A DNA stretch of 64,000 nucleotides from CAVUXJ01 sp963814975 (GCA_963814975.1 CAWFFB010000015.1:186001-250000); one strand, 5' to 3'; counted from the stretch's first letter, positions 9,262-18,985 are shown. The notes: generated by a model from the sequence alone, not told the origin. Numbers and translations: made by a program.

Positions 9262-10113
9262 CTACGCTCCGGCTGTAGTCGTACAGCTCTTCACCCCTGC
9301 AGGGATCACCCGCGTCGCCGTAGGCGGCGGGGTGTCAAGTGCGGCCGATTCGAGAGCGGCGCGATCCTGCCCGTCGACGATCACCACCTCTGCCACCCCG
9401 TCGGCCAGCGCGTGTTCGCACGCGCGCAGCTTGGCGATCATTCCCGCCGTGGCGGTACGCTCGTCGATGAACCGCGCGAGCGCTGGGGGCTCCAGTACCT
9501 CAACAGTTGCGCCCGCTCCGTCCAGCACGCCGCGTGTCGTGCCGGCGATCACCAATCGCCGGGCCCGCAGCCGCCCGGCCAGGTGCCCCGCAAACGTATC
9601 GGCGTTCACATTGAGCAGGCGTCCGTCCCCTTCCACGCCGATACACGCGATCACGGGGACGAACCGATCGCCCATCAGCGTCGTCAGAAGTCGCGTGTCC
9701 CCCGCCCGGCTCGGGATCCCGACGCGGCCGAGGTCGATCGTCTGACCGCTCAGGGTACGATGTGGCGGCGCCAGATCGGCAAGACCGCAACGACCATCCA
9801 CGCCGGTCAACCCCACCGCGGCGACCTCTGCCGCCGACAGCGCGGCCACGAGTCTCGTGTTGATAGCGCCCGCCAGAACCGAAACCACGACGTCCAGTGT
9901 CTGCTCGTCCGTGATGCGAAGGCCGTCGACCTGCCGCTTGTCGATCCCGGCGCGCTTCAAGGACGCGTCGATTTCCTTGCCGCCGCCGTGCACGATCACG
10001 ATGCCGGCGGATTCCTGTCCGACGATGCGTGCGAGCGCCGAGACGACCGTCTGGAGCCTTCCCGGCTCCTCGAGGAGCTCGCCGCCCAGTTTCACGACCA
10101 GCGGCCCGTTCAC
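9262..10113 (-). CDS. argB: Acetylglutamate kinase
   Basis: A 283-residue amino-acid kinase with VVKLGGELLEE, IVIVHGGGKEID, VDGLRITDEQTLDVV, LNVNADTFAGHLAG and TAGMIAKLRACEHAL. It phosphorylates N-acetylglutamate. The C-terminal tail (ATRVIPAGVKSC onward) is a little longer than usual. It overlaps the 3' end of argC by 4 bp. The 66-base gap to argD is the only real break in the six-gene leftward operon; no clear promoter is visible in it. Confidence 0.94.
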   Translation of the reverse strand: MNGPLVVKLGGELLEEPGRLQTVVSALARIVGQESAGIVIVHGGGKEIDASLKRAGIDKRQVDGLRITDEQTLDVVVSVLAGAINTRLVAALSAAEVAAVGLTGVDGRCGLADLAPPHRTLSGQTIDLGRVGIPSRAGDTRLLTTLMGDRFVPVIACIGVEGDGRLLNVNADTFAGHLAGRLRARRLVIAGTTRGVLDGAGATVEVLEPPALARFIDERTATAGMIAKLRACEHALADGVAEVVIVDGQDRAALESAALDTPPPTATRVIPAGVKSCTTTAGA

Positions 10114-11153
10114 AGCAGTCCGGTGGTCTCGGGAATGCCGAGCATAACGTTCATGTTCTGCACGGCCTGGCCGGACGCGCCCTTCAGCAGATTGTCGATG
10201 ACCGATACGATCACCACGCGACCCGACGGGTCCACGCGCCAGCCAATGTCGCAGAAGTTGGTGTGCGCGACGTGCTTGATCTCCGGCAGGGCGGCGCCCA
10301 CGAGACGCACGAATGGTTCGCGCCCATACGCGCGTTCATAAATGCTGCCGAACTCCTCCTCGGTCGTGCCCGGCGGCACCCGAACGTAGATTGTCGCGAG
10401 AATCCCACGATCGAGCGGCACCAGGTGCGGAGTGAAGGTGACTGAGCGGCCCAGGCCCTGCTCGATCTCGGCGCCGTGGCGATGGGCGAAGACCCCGTAT
10501 GCCGACAGACTGCCATGGCACTCGGAAAAGTGAGTGCGCTCGGACGGCGTCTTGCCGGCGCCCGAGACCCCTGACTTCGCGTCAACGATCACGTCGGCGC
10601 CCGGCACCAGGACACCCGCAGCGGCCAGCGGCGCCAGCGGTAACAGCGCCGCGGTTGGGTAACACCCCGGATTGGCCACCAGCCGGGCGGTCCGTACCGC
10701 CTCGCGCTCGTGCTCGGTGAGTCCGTACGCCACGTCTGCGGGGAGCCGGCTGCTCTCCGGATACCACCGCGCGCGGATGGTCTGATCGCGCAAGCGGAAG
10801 GCCCCCGACAGGTCGATGACCCGCACGCCCTCGTCGATCAGTGTCGGAGCGATCTCGGCAGCCGCCATGTCGGGCAGCGCCAGAAACACCAGGTTTGCTT
10901 CGCGCTTCAGCACACCCGGCGCGAGCGGCGTGATTACGCCGTCCCACAGGTGCGCGAGGCCGGGAAGCCGCCGGGCCGACGAGGCGGCACCCGAGGAAGT
11001 CGCCAGGGTGAGCCGTACCGAGGGATGACGGGCCAGCAGCCGGAGCAGTTCCTGGCCGGTGTAACCGGTGGCTCCCGCGACGGCGACGCGCGCGACCGCG
11101 CCTGCCGCGTCGGCGGCCCCTCCGGCGCTGCCCGGGTTCGTAACTGTATGCAT
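10110..11153 (-). CDS. argC: N-acetyl-gamma-glutamyl-phosphate reductase
   Basis: A 347-residue enzyme with the NADP-binding AVAGATGYTGQELLRLL motif, the active-site ANPGCYPTAALLPLAPL containing the catalytic Cys, and the HFSECHGSLSAYGVFAHRH and TPHLVPLDRGIL signatures of ArgC. It reduces N-acetylglutamyl phosphate to the semialdehyde. About 20 extra residues precede the Rossmann fold, and a start at a later codon is possible. First gene of the leftward operon, divergent from argR. Confidence 0.94.
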   Translation of the reverse strand: MHTVTNPGSAGGAADAAGAVARVAVAGATGYTGQELLRLLARHPSVRLTLATSSGAASSARRLPGLAHLWDGVITPLAPGVLKREANLVFLALPDMAAAEIAPTLIDEGVRVIDLSGAFRLRDQTIRARWYPESSRLPADVAYGLTEHEREAVRTARLVANPGCYPTAALLPLAPLAAAGVLVPGADVIVDAKSGVSGAGKTPSERTHFSECHGSLSAYGVFAHRHGAEIEQGLGRSVTFTPHLVPLDRGILATIYVRVPPGTTEEEFGSIYERAYGREPFVRLVGAALPEIKHVAHTNFCDIGWRVDPSGRVVIVSVIDNLLKGASGQAVQNMNVMLGIPETTGLL

Positions 11154-11258
11154 CAGGAAGCATACTTATACAGCAAAAGCGCGATCCGATCAATGAAGAT
11201 CGATGTATATTCTGTGACCTGGCATGCAGAATTCGTGTATCCTGAAGCGGCCGCTCCG
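11154..11258. promoter_or_regulatory. Divergent argC/argR promoter region with a dyad
   Basis: This 105-base AT-richer stretch separates argC and argR. It contains a perfect inverted repeat ATTCTG-N12-CAGAAT at 11209-11232, together with several TATA-like stretches (CTTATA, GTATAT). An ArgR-controlled, autoregulated divergent promoter is expected from the gene order. The dyad does not fit the enterobacterial ARG box closely, so the operator assignment is tentative. Confidence 0.4.
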
Positions 11259-11711
11259 ATGAAAGCCCGCCGCCAAGCGCTGATTCTGGAACTGATCGAC
11301 CGCGAAGCGCTCCATAGCCAGGAGCAGCTGCGCCGCCGGCTCCATCAGAATCGATTCGAGGCGACACAGGCGACGATTTCGCGCGACATCAAGGAGCTCG
11401 GACTCGTCAAGCGCTCCGGCGACGGGGCCTACCAGCGGCTGGGGGCGGAGGCCGCGAGCCCCGCCACGGTGTTGCTGGCGCTGGAGCGCGCGGCCGTCGA
11501 ATTCCTGCGGCGGGTTGACCGCGTACAGCAGCTGGTCGTCGTCCGCACGGGAATCGGCCAGGCGCAGCCGCTGGCGCTCGCGATCGACCGCGCCCAGCTG
11601 CCTGAGGCGGTGGGCACGATTGCCGGCGACGACACCATCCTGGTCATCGCGCGCGATGGCCGTCGTGCCGCCTCGCTCGTCAAGCGTCTGGAGCGGTACG
11701 CGGAGCTGTGA
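11259..11711 (+). CDS. argR: Arginine repressor
   Basis: A 150-residue ArgR. It has an N-terminal winged helix (ALILELIDREALHSQEQLRR, then EATQATISRDIKELGLVK) and a C-terminal arginine-binding hexamerisation domain with VRTGIGQAQPLALAIDR, GTIAGDDTILVIARD. The frame is open further upstream, but the ATG at 11259 gives the standard family N-terminus (MKARRQALILEL). It represses arginine biosynthesis when arginine is bound. It is the first gene of the rightward argR-argG-argH set and divergent from argC, which fits control of both arms. Confidence 0.92.
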   Translation: MKARRQALILELIDREALHSQEQLRRRLHQNRFEATQATISRDIKELGLVKRSGDGAYQRLGAEAASPATVLLALERAAVEFLRRVDRVQQLVVVRTGIGQAQPLALAIDRAQLPEAVGTIAGDDTILVIARDGRRAASLVKRLERYAEL

Positions 11712-11778
11712 TTCGACGCTCCGCGCGAAGTCGCGAAGCACACGACGTGGTCCCGGGCGGCTGGGTTAGGAGCATCTG

Positions 11779-12996
11779 ATGGAACGGATCGTCCTGGCGT
11801 ACTCCGGCGGGCTCGATACGTCGGTGGCGATTCCCTGGCTCAGGGAACAGTACCGCGCCGACATCATCGCCGTGACGATGGATCTGGGACAGGGGAAAGA
11901 GCTCGAGTCCGTGCGCGACCGCGCGCTGGCGGCGGGCGCCGTGCGGGCGCACGTGCTCGATCTGCGCGAGGAGTTTGCGCGTCTCTACATCCTGCCGGCG
12001 CTGAAGGCCGATGCGCTGTACGAGGATCGGTATCCGCTGGCGACGGCGCTCGGCCGGCCGCTCATCGCGCAGAAGCTTGTCGAGATCGCCGACATCGAGC
12101 GCGCGGCCTCCGTCGCGCATGGCTGCACTGGCAAGGGGAGCGATCAAGTGCGGCTCGACCTCACCACGCGGGCCCTCCGGCCCGACCTGAAGGTGATTGC
12201 ACCCGCGCGCGACTGGGGAATGACGCGGCTCGAAGAGATCGAATATGCGCGGAAGCGCGGAGTGGAGGTGCCGGCCACGGCCGAGAGTCCGTACAGCACC
12301 GACGCCAACATCTGGGGCCGCTCGATCGAATGTGGCGTTCTGGAGGATCCGTGGCACGCGCCCCCGGCGGACATCTACAGACTGACGAAGGCTCCCGAGG
12401 AGTGCCCGGCGGAACCCGCGTACGTGGAAATCGCATTCGATCGCGGCGCCCCCGTCGCGGTGAACGGCGTCGCGATGCCGCTCCTGGATCTCATTGCGAG
12501 CCTCGGTACCATTGCAGGTGCGCATGGCGTCGGCCGCATCGACATGGTGGAGAACCGCCTTATTGGGATCGAGTCGCGTGAGATCTACGAGGCTCCAGCC
12601 GCGACTGTGCTCCACACTGCTCACCGGGAACTGCAGCAGTTGGTCGTCTCCAGGGACCTCGAGCGCTTTGCGCGCCTTGTCAGCGACCACTATGCCGATC
12701 TGATTTACCACGGTCTGTGGTTCACGCCGCTGCGCGAGGCCCTCGACGCGTTCGTGGAGAAGGTTCAGGAGCGAGTGACCGGTGTTGTGCGCCTCAAGTT
12801 GTTCAAGGGCGACTGTCATGTCGTCGGTCGCAGGTCCCCCTGTGCGCTGTACGACCAGGGGCTGGCGACCTACGAGGCCGGTGACACGTTCGATCGCCGG
12901 GCGGCGCTCGGCTTCATCAAGATCGATGGCCTGCCGGCGGAACCGGCCGCGCGCAAGGCGCCCTCCGCCCAGAAACGATCGCTGGTCGCCAAATGA
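11779..12996 (+). CDS. argG: Argininosuccinate synthase
   Basis: A 405-residue enzyme beginning MERIVLAYSGGLDTSVAIPW, with the PP-loop of the N-type ATP pyrophosphatases, then VAHGCTGKGSDQVRL, SPYSTDANIWGRSIE and HRELQQLV. It ligates citrulline and aspartate. The start at 11779 is preceded by GGAG (TTAGGAG) at correct spacing. It overlaps argH by 4 bp. Confidence 0.95.
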   Translation: MERIVLAYSGGLDTSVAIPWLREQYRADIIAVTMDLGQGKELESVRDRALAAGAVRAHVLDLREEFARLYILPALKADALYEDRYPLATALGRPLIAQKLVEIADIERAASVAHGCTGKGSDQVRLDLTTRALRPDLKVIAPARDWGMTRLEEIEYARKRGVEVPATAESPYSTDANIWGRSIECGVLEDPWHAPPADIYRLTKAPEECPAEPAYVEIAFDRGAPVAVNGVAMPLLDLIASLGTIAGAHGVGRIDMVENRLIGIESREIYEAPAATVLHTAHRELQQLVVSRDLERFARLVSDHYADLIYHGLWFTPLREALDAFVEKVQERVTGVVRLKLFKGDCHVVGRRSPCALYDQGLATYEAGDTFDRRAALGFIKIDGLPAEPAARKAPSAQKRSLVAK

Positions 12997-14379
12997 CGAC
13001 TCTCTGGTCCGGGCGTTTCGAGCACGCCCCCGACGCGGCGGCCTTTCAATGGGGCTCCTCGTTCAGCTTCGATCGCCGCTTGTTCGAGGACGACGTGGCC
13101 GGAAGCATCGCGTGGGCGCGGGCACTGGGTCGTGCCGGTGTTCTCTCGAGCGACGAGGCGCGGCAGATTGAGGCGGCGCTCGCAGACATTCTCCAGCGCG
13201 GACACTCCGACGCGACCTTTATCGATGGTCCGGACGAAGACGTTCACAGCTTCGTCGAGCGGCTTCTGGTGGAAGGGCTCGGAGATACCGGCCGCCGGCT
13301 GCACACCGGCCGATCGCGCAACGAGCAGGTGTCGGTCGATCTGCGCCTGTACCTTCGCCGCCGCATCCCCGTGCTCAGGAGGGGCCTCGAACGGGTGATC
13401 GCGGCGCTCATCGGCCAGGCTTCGGCCGCGGGCGATGCCCTGATGCCGGCGTTCACACATTTCCGTCCCGCGCAGCCGGTGCTCGTGGCGCATTTCTTTC
13501 TCGCGCATGTCGCCTCACTCAGGCGCGATCACGAACGCTTCGCGACCGCCATGGTCGAGGCCGACGCGATGCCGCTCGGTTCCGGCGCGATCGCGGGCAC
13601 CAGCTACGACATCGATGTCCAGGCCTTGGCGCGCGATCTCGGCTTCTCCCGAGTCGTCGCCAACAGCATCGATGCCTCATCGGATCGTGATTTCGCGGCT
13701 ACGTTCCTTTACGCCTCCGCGCTGATGATGGTGCACCTGAGCCGGCTGGCCGAGGATCTGATCGTCTTCTGTGGAGACGCGCACGGATTCTTCGAACTGT
13801 CCGATGCCTTGAGCACCGGCAGCAGCATGATGCCGCAGAAGAAGAATCCCGGATCCTCTGGAGCTCGTGCGCGGGAAGACGGGGCGGGCGCTCGGGCATC
13901 TGGGAGCGCTGCTGACCACGATGAAGGGCCTGCCGAGCGGCTACAACAAGGATCTGCAGGAGGACAAGCAGGCGGTGTTCGATAGCGAGGACACGGCAGC
14001 ATGGCAGTCTGGCGGTTGTCGCAGTCGGTGGTCGACGGCTTGACCCTCAATCGCGTCACGCGCCGAGGCCGCGGCGTCAGGCTTGCTGCTTGCCACCGAC
14101 GTGGCCGACTACCTCGTGGGCCGGGGGTTGCCGTTCCGGCGCGCCCATGAGGTCGTCGGTGCCCTCGTCAGAAAGCTTGTTGCAGAGGGCAGGGGGTTCG
14201 AATCGCTCATGCTCGACGAATGGCGCGAGGCAAGCGACCTGTTTGGCGCCGACATTGCCGACCGGGTCACCTCGCGTGTCTCGGTGGCGGCCAAGCGGAC
14301 TCCACAGTCGACGGCTCCATCCGCGGTGCGTGAAGCGTTGACCGAGGCGCAGGCGTGGCTTGGGCGGTTTGCAAGGTAA
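12993..14379 (+). CDS. argH: Argininosuccinate lyase (several frameshifts)
   Basis: A fumarase/aspartase-superfamily lyase that releases arginine and fumarate. The first frame carries TTLWSGRFEH, the DEDVHSFVERLL and TGRSRNEQVSVDLRLYLRR motifs and the catalytic loop GSSMMPQKKNP. Reading then moves frame at about 13850 (inside GGATCC), continuing as DPLELVR..KTGRALGHLG and YNKDLQEDKQAVFDSEDT. It shifts again near 14008 (to VVDGLTLNR) and near 14062 (to GLLLATDVADYLVGRGLPFR), then runs to the stop. Three indels in one housekeeping gene with all domains intact suggest sequence error rather than loss. Confidence 0.88.
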
Positions 14380-14480
14380 ATTCATCTGCGGCTTGCCACC
14401 CAGAAACGAGCTCTGCTAAGATTGCCTCCGCCCTTCGCGAATCCTTATCCCCGCCAGCGAGGTTCCTTCGGGAGTTTCTG

Positions 14481-15174
14481 ATGCAGCAGCGCCAGCTTCG
14501 GCTTGGTGACATTCTGGACGATTATTGTCCTCGCGAGCGCCGGGTCACGAATCACGCGGTCGTTGCCATGGTCGACGCCGACGTGAAGCAGACCCGATGC
14601 ACGACATGCGACACCGAACACGACTACAAGCACGCCAAGGTGCCCCGCCAGCGTCGGAAAGCCAAGTACGCCGCCGGCCTTGTACGCCCAGGTCCTCGCC
14701 GGCGGCCCGAAGCGGGTCGTGCACGAGTCGCCGGCAGCTGTTGACCCTTCTGACGAAGCCATGACTGAAAGCGACCCGATCGTCGAGCCGCCGTTGGCGG
14801 CAGCAGAGCCCGAGAGACCCGAGGTCGTCGCGGAAACGGTCGAAGATCAGGACGAGGTCGAGCGGAGCGACGATGGCGAGGACGGTCCCGTGCACAGACC
14901 CCTCATTCGGGCCACACTCCCGCGGCAGGAAGGCCAGCCGCCGCCTCCGCGGCAGGGTCCGGATTTCACGATTCGCCAGCCAGGCGGACGGCCGCATCGA
15001 TTCCGTTCGCGCCAGCAGCAGGGGGGGCAGCCATTCCAGGGCAACCGATCCGGCGGTGGAAGCATGGGTGGCCCGACGCGCGGGGGCATGCCGCGGCAGA
15101 ACAATGGCCGTCCACCGATGACGTCGCGCTCACTCACCCGGCACGGTCAGCAAGGCAGAAAGCGTTCCAAGTAA
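14481..15174 (+). CDS. Lineage-specific CxxC protein with a disordered basic tail (frameshifted)
   Basis: The protein begins MQQRQLRLGDILDDYCPRER with a GGGAG ribosome site 7 bases upstream. The first 70 residues contain DYCPRERR, then TRCTTCDTEHDYKHAK, a possible small metal site (Cys, CxxC). An indel near 14680-14690 moves the frame into an acidic segment (EPERPEVVAETVEDQDEVE) followed by a Gly/Arg/Gln/Pro-rich tail ending in RKRSK. No function is known to me. Short cysteine-containing heads joined to RGG-like tails suggest nucleic-acid binding, but this is inference only. Confidence 0.6.
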
Positions 15175-15249
15175 AGCGGGCTGCCGTCTTCAGCGACAGC
15201 CCCCAACATCGGCTGTCCGCCACCAGCTCTCAGCCATCAGACGTGAGCC

Positions 15250-16023
15250 ATGTCCAGTCTTGCCGGCAAGCACGGTCTCGTCGTGGGTGTCGCCAACAAG
15301 CGATCGATTTCCTGGGCGATCGCCGAGGCGGCCCAGGCGGCGGGTGCGCGCGTCGCGCTCACCTACCCGAGCCAGCGCCTCGAAGAGAACGTTCGGGAGC
15401 TCGCTGCGAAACTCGACAACCCGCTCGTCCTGCCGTGTGACGTCACCAGCGATGAACAAATTGCGGAACTGCCGGCGGCGCTGGACCGCGAGTTCGGCGG
15501 CCTCGACTTCCTTGTGCACGGGGCGGCGTTCGCCCGACGCGAGGAGCTCGACAATCGATTTGTTGAAACGACGCGCGAAGGCTTCCGGGTGGCGCTCGAC
15601 GTCAGCACCTATTCGCTCATCGCGCTTGCGCGGGCCGTTCGACCGCTGATGGAGCGCCGCGGCGGTGGCAGCATCCTGACCTTGACGTATCTGGGAAGTC
15701 AGCGCGTCTTCACCAATTACAACGTCATGGGGGTAGCCAAAGCCGCGCTGGAAGCGTCGGTGCGATACCTCGCCGCCGATCTGGGCCCGCAGAACATTCG
15801 CGTGAACGCCATTTCCGCCGGCGCCGTCAAGACACTGGCGGCGTCGGGCATCTCCGGATTTTCGAGCATCCTGCAGGTGTACCGTGATCGCGCGCCGCTG
15901 CGGCGCAGCGTCGATCAGAGCGAAGTGGCCGACACGGCGATCTTCCTGCTCGGGCCCGGCTCGCGTGCCATCACCGGCGAAGTGATCATGGTTGACGCGG
16001 GATTTCACGCCGTCGGCATGTAG
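15250..16023 (+). CDS. fabI: Enoyl-[acyl-carrier-protein] reductase (NADH)
   Basis: A 257-residue SDR enzyme of the FabI type: GLVVGVANKRSISWAIAEAA (the divergent FabI nucleotide-binding loop), LPCDVTSDEQI, VHGAAFA, LTYLGSQRVFTNYNVMGVAKA with the Tyr-x6-Lys catalytic pair, and GPQNIRVNAISAGAVKTLA. It carries out the last reduction of each fatty-acid elongation cycle in the cytoplasm. The Tyr-x6-Lys spacing and the loop sequence separate it from FabG. Monocistronic by spacing. Confidence 0.95.
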   Translation: MSSLAGKHGLVVGVANKRSISWAIAEAAQAAGARVALTYPSQRLEENVRELAAKLDNPLVLPCDVTSDEQIAELPAALDREFGGLDFLVHGAAFARREELDNRFVETTREGFRVALDVSTYSLIALARAVRPLMERRGGGSILTLTYLGSQRVFTNYNVMGVAKAALEASVRYLAADLGPQNIRVNAISAGAVKTLAASGISGFSSILQVYRDRAPLRRSVDQSEVADTAIFLLGPGSRAITGEVIMVDAGFHAVGM

Positions 16024-16049
16024 CCACTCGCACAACGTGCAGGGCCCGA

Positions 16050-16277
16050 ATGAGAGTTACCCCCAGGCGCCTGCGCGGCGCTGTGCTCCGGCTGGTGCGC
16101 CGACGGGCGCTGTCAGTCGGGCTCGGCTTCGCGCTCGCTGCCCCTGCCGCATGGGTGCAGATCTCGGGACGCGGAGACTGGTGGGTGGAGGGCCTCAGCC
16201 TTGTGGCGGGCGCCACCGGCATTGCGCTCATCTGGACCGGTATTGCCGGCCTCGGACCAGACTGGATTGACGAATAA
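16050..16277 (+). CDS. Small membrane protein
   Basis: A 75-residue protein with a basic N-terminus (RRLRGAVLRLVRRR) followed by two hydrophobic segments, FGFALAAPAAWV-like and LVAGATGIALIWTGIAGLG, ending in DWIDE. The positive-inside rule places the N-terminus in the cytoplasm. No function recognised. It starts 27 bases after fabI and could be translated from the same transcript. The heptad array follows directly after the stop. Confidence 0.5.
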   Translation: MRVTPRRLRGAVLRLVRRRALSVGLGFALAAPAAWVQISGRGDWWVEGLSLVAGATGIALIWTGIAGLGPDWIDE

Positions 16278-16278
16278 A

Positions 16279-16360
16279 GTCTCAAGTCTCAAGCCTCAAG
16301 GCCTCAATTCCAAAAGCCAGATTTGAAGGGCGTCAGACTCAAGATTTCAGACTTGAGACT
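16279..16360. repeat. Inverted heptad array (AGTCTCA type)
   Basis: The forward arm at about 16279-16308 is heptads AGTCTCA, AGTCTCA, AGCCTCA and a degenerate copy. The reverse arm at about 16332-16360 contains TCAGACT and TGAGACT heptads. The arms are complementary and lie between two convergent genes, so a hairpin terminator serving both strands is plausible. Confidence 0.85.
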
Positions 16361-16361
16361 T

Positions 16362-18857
16362 TTAGAGGATCCCTATTGCCGATCGCCGCAGCTCGATATC
16401 GGTGACGCCGGATGCCGCCGACCGCGGCTGATCGTCGGGGGTGGCACTGTCTCCGGGCCCCTGCCGTTTGCGTCGGGTCTTGTCGCGGTACATCCGGCTG
16501 TCCGCCGTCGCGAGCAGCGTCTCGTAGGACTCGCCGTCGTGAGGAAACACCGCGGCGCCCACGCTGATGGCCAACGGCAGGATCTTGCCGGGCCGCGGCT
16601 CGAACAGCAGGGTGTCGACCGAACGCTGCAGTTCCAGCCGTTTGCCTTCCGCCTCCTCACCGCCGCACCCCGACAGCACCACGATGAACTCGTCGCCCGC
16701 ATAGCGCACGCAGATGTCGTACGGTCGGATTGTCGCGCGGAGCGCAACCGAGACCTCACGGAGCGCCCGGTCGCCGATGTGGTGGCCGTACGTATCGTTG
16801 ATGTCCTTGAAGTTGTCGAGGTCCATGACCAGCAGCGAGACCTCGGACTTGAGTCGTGTGGCGCGTGCCAGCTCGCGCGTCAGGTGCATGAACATGAACC
16901 GCGTGTTCGGCAGCGCGGTGAGCGCGTCGGTGAGCGAGTCTTCCTGCGTCTGTTCGAAGACGACCGAGTTGTAGATGACGGCGGCCGCCTGCTCCGAGAT
17001 GCGATCCAGGAGCCGGCGGTGATCGTCGGTGTAAATCGCGTTGTCGCTGTGATAGACCGCGATCGTGCCGATGAATCGCTCGTTGAAAATCAGCGGACAG
17101 ACCAGCGCCGACTGCAGTGCCGTTCGCGCCACCACCCCGGCCGCCTCGAAATCCGCACTCGGCCTCGCGTTGACGAGCGGCCGGCGGTTCCGGGCCACCC
17201 AGCCGGTGAGCCCGTGCCCGTTCTTGATCGACAGCTGCTGCACGACATCGGCTTCGAGCCCGGTCGCGAATCGGCAGCGGAGCACCTCTGACTCCTCGCT
17301 GTAGAGGAAGAGGGCACAGCAGGAGAACGGCACGATGTTGCTCAGTTTCGACGAGATCAGCGCCATCGTGTCAGCCACACCGAGGCTGCTACCCATGGCC
17401 TGCGCGATCTCGTACAAGGCATAAATCTCGCGGTGGGCCAGCGCGATGTCCTCGAACACATTCGTACGCGCCGGCGTTTCGTTGACCAGGCCGACCGCCG
17501 GCTGGGCCGCCGGCAGGTGCGCAGCGACGCGCGTCAGCTTGCGTGGCGGCTGCTGGCTCGCGTCCGCTTCGGCCGCGAGGATGGGATACAGGTCGACGAA
17601 GGTTTGCACCACCCGGGGATCGAGCGCCTTGCCGCTCTCCTGGTGGAGCAGGCCGATCGCGGCCTCGAAGCTCATCGCCTTGTGATACTGGCGCTCCGAC
17701 ATGAGCGCGTCGAAATAGTCGACGACCGACAGGATGCGCGCGCCAAGCGGAATTTCCTCGCCCTTCAGCCCCGACGGGTACCCCTTCCCATCCCATCGCT
17801 CGTGATGGCTCAGAATCAGCGGCGCGACGGGATACGGGAACGGCACGCCGCTGATGATCTCGGCGCCGATCTGCGGGTGGATACGGATCTTCTGGAACTC
17901 CTCCTGTGTGAGCGGACCCGGCTTCGAGAGAATGTGCTCCGGCACCGCCAGCTTCCCGATGTCGTGCAGGAGCGCCGCCGTCTTGACACCCTGGATGTCG
18001 TTGTCGCTCATCCCGAGAGCTTTGGCGAGGCCCGCGGCGTACACCTGCACACGCCGGATGTGGCTCTGCGCCGTGTGATCCTTCGCGTCGATGGCGAGCG
18101 CCAGCGCCTCGATCGTGGCGAGATGCAGGTCCGAAACCTGCTGCACGTGCCGCTGCTGATCCTGGATGCGCCCGAGGTAGACCTTGTAGGTGCGGTAGAT
18201 CAGATAGGGCGGCGCCGCGAGCAGCAACGCCATCCAGTAGCCGCCCCTGTCGATGACCGATGCGGCCAGCGCCGCCGAGCCGGCGCCGAAGAAGTAGCTC
18301 GGCGCGCTCCAGAGGAAATTCTCGTTCCAGACCTGCAGCGTTGACTGCCGTGAGGACAGGGCGATCGCCGCCGCGATGAGCAGGGTGTTGCAGATGAAGT
18401 AGGCGGTGGCCGCACCGACCAGCGGCTTCGGGATATCGGTCAGCGCGAACGGCATTCCCGGTGGAGGGCCGCCGAGCGAAGTAAACACGAGGCCGGTCAC
18501 TTTGACCGTGACGACGAGCGACGCCATGCTGAACAACGTCCGATAGATCGGTCCGTGCGCCTGCGTCCGGAACGTGCACTGAGCCCACGCACTGGTGGCG
18601 GCGACCCACATCGTGGCATCGGCACCGAGCAGCAGCAGCGAGGCGAAGTCCACCGCGTAAGACACCGACATGGTCGAGCCGCTGGTCGTCAGCGGGAGAA
18701 TGACCTTGAAGGCGGATGCGAGCGAGGAAAGGAGCAGGAGCGCTGCGAACAGGATCAGGTTATGAATCGGGGACCGGCCGAAGACGACGAGCACCGCCGC
18801 ACCGGCAATCAGCACCGCCGCGACATACAGGCGTGCGGCGGGTGGAAGACCTCTCAT
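16362..18857 (-). CDS. Membrane HD-GYP / GAF / GGDEF cyclic-di-GMP protein
   Basis: An 831-residue protein. Residues 1-225 hold about seven hydrophobic segments resembling a MASE-type sensor. An HD-GYP phosphodiesterase domain spans about 245-420 (LLHDIGK at 297-302; HHERWDGKGYP ending at 361). A GAF domain lies at about 475-630, and a GGDEF domain at about 640-800. The cyclase signature is AGDEF rather than GGDEF (720-724), with the inhibitory I-site RPYD five residues before it. The HD-GYP half looks fully active; the cyclase half may be active or regulatory, since AGDEF enzymes are known. It sits beside a sigma-54 activator transcribed in the same direction. Confidence 0.9.
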   Translation of the reverse strand: MRGLPPAARLYVAAVLIAGAAVLVVFGRSPIHNLILFAALLLLSSLASAFKVILPLTTSGSTMSVSYAVDFASLLLLGADATMWVAATSAWAQCTFRTQAHGPIYRTLFSMASLVVTVKVTGLVFTSLGGPPPGMPFALTDIPKPLVGAATAYFICNTLLIAAAIALSSRQSTLQVWNENFLWSAPSYFFGAGSAALAASVIDRGGYWMALLLAAPPYLIYRTYKVYLGRIQDQQRHVQQVSDLHLATIEALALAIDAKDHTAQSHIRRVQVYAAGLAKALGMSDNDIQGVKTAALLHDIGKLAVPEHILSKPGPLTQEEFQKIRIHPQIGAEIISGVPFPYPVAPLILSHHERWDGKGYPSGLKGEEIPLGARILSVVDYFDALMSERQYHKAMSFEAAIGLLHQESGKALDPRVVQTFVDLYPILAAEADASQQPPRKLTRVAAHLPAAQPAVGLVNETPARTNVFEDIALAHREIYALYEIAQAMGSSLGVADTMALISSKLSNIVPFSCCALFLYSEESEVLRCRFATGLEADVVQQLSIKNGHGLTGWVARNRRPLVNARPSADFEAAGVVARTALQSALVCPLIFNERFIGTIAVYHSDNAIYTDDHRRLLDRISEQAAAVIYNSVVFEQTQEDSLTDALTALPNTRFMFMHLTRELARATRLKSEVSLLVMDLDNFKDINDTYGHHIGDRALREVSVALRATIRPYDICVRYAGDEFIVVLSGCGGEEAEGKRLELQRSVDTLLFEPRPGKILPLAISVGAAVFPHDGESYETLLATADSRMYRDKTRRKRQGPGDSATPDDQPRSAASGVTDIELRRSAIGIL

Positions 18858-18954
18858 CGGCTGCCCCAGCGAGACTGAGAGCCCAGATGCGCCCGGCCGG
18901 GGAAGCCGGCTGACGCAAAATGATAGACCAGATCACCGCCATTCCGGGCATCGT

Positions 18955-18983
18955 GGTTCACGGATCGAGCGGATCCGTGAACC
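18955..18983 (-). terminator. Perfect 12-bp stem hairpin after the sigma-54 activator gene
   Basis: GGTTCACGGATC and its exact reverse complement are separated by five bases, giving a 29-nt hairpin that begins 2 bases after the stop codon of the leftward regulator gene. There is no T-run after it, so it may be a Rho-independent-like stop without a U-tract or an RNA-stability element. Confidence 0.55.
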
Positions 18984-18985
18984 GA

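Noticed and set aside
7984..10341. Very long plus-strand open frame opposite argD/argB
   Set aside because: High-GC DNA gives long antisense frames. No recognisable motif, and it spans the argB-argD boundary.
13985..14083. Stops inside argH as possible recoded codons
   Set aside because: The frame changes on either side, so indels explain them; no catalytic Cys/Sec position is involved.
17389..18609. Second minus-strand frame inside the HD-GYP gene
   Set aside because: A shifted-frame shadow of the 831-residue protein, with Arg/Gly-rich composition and no domains.
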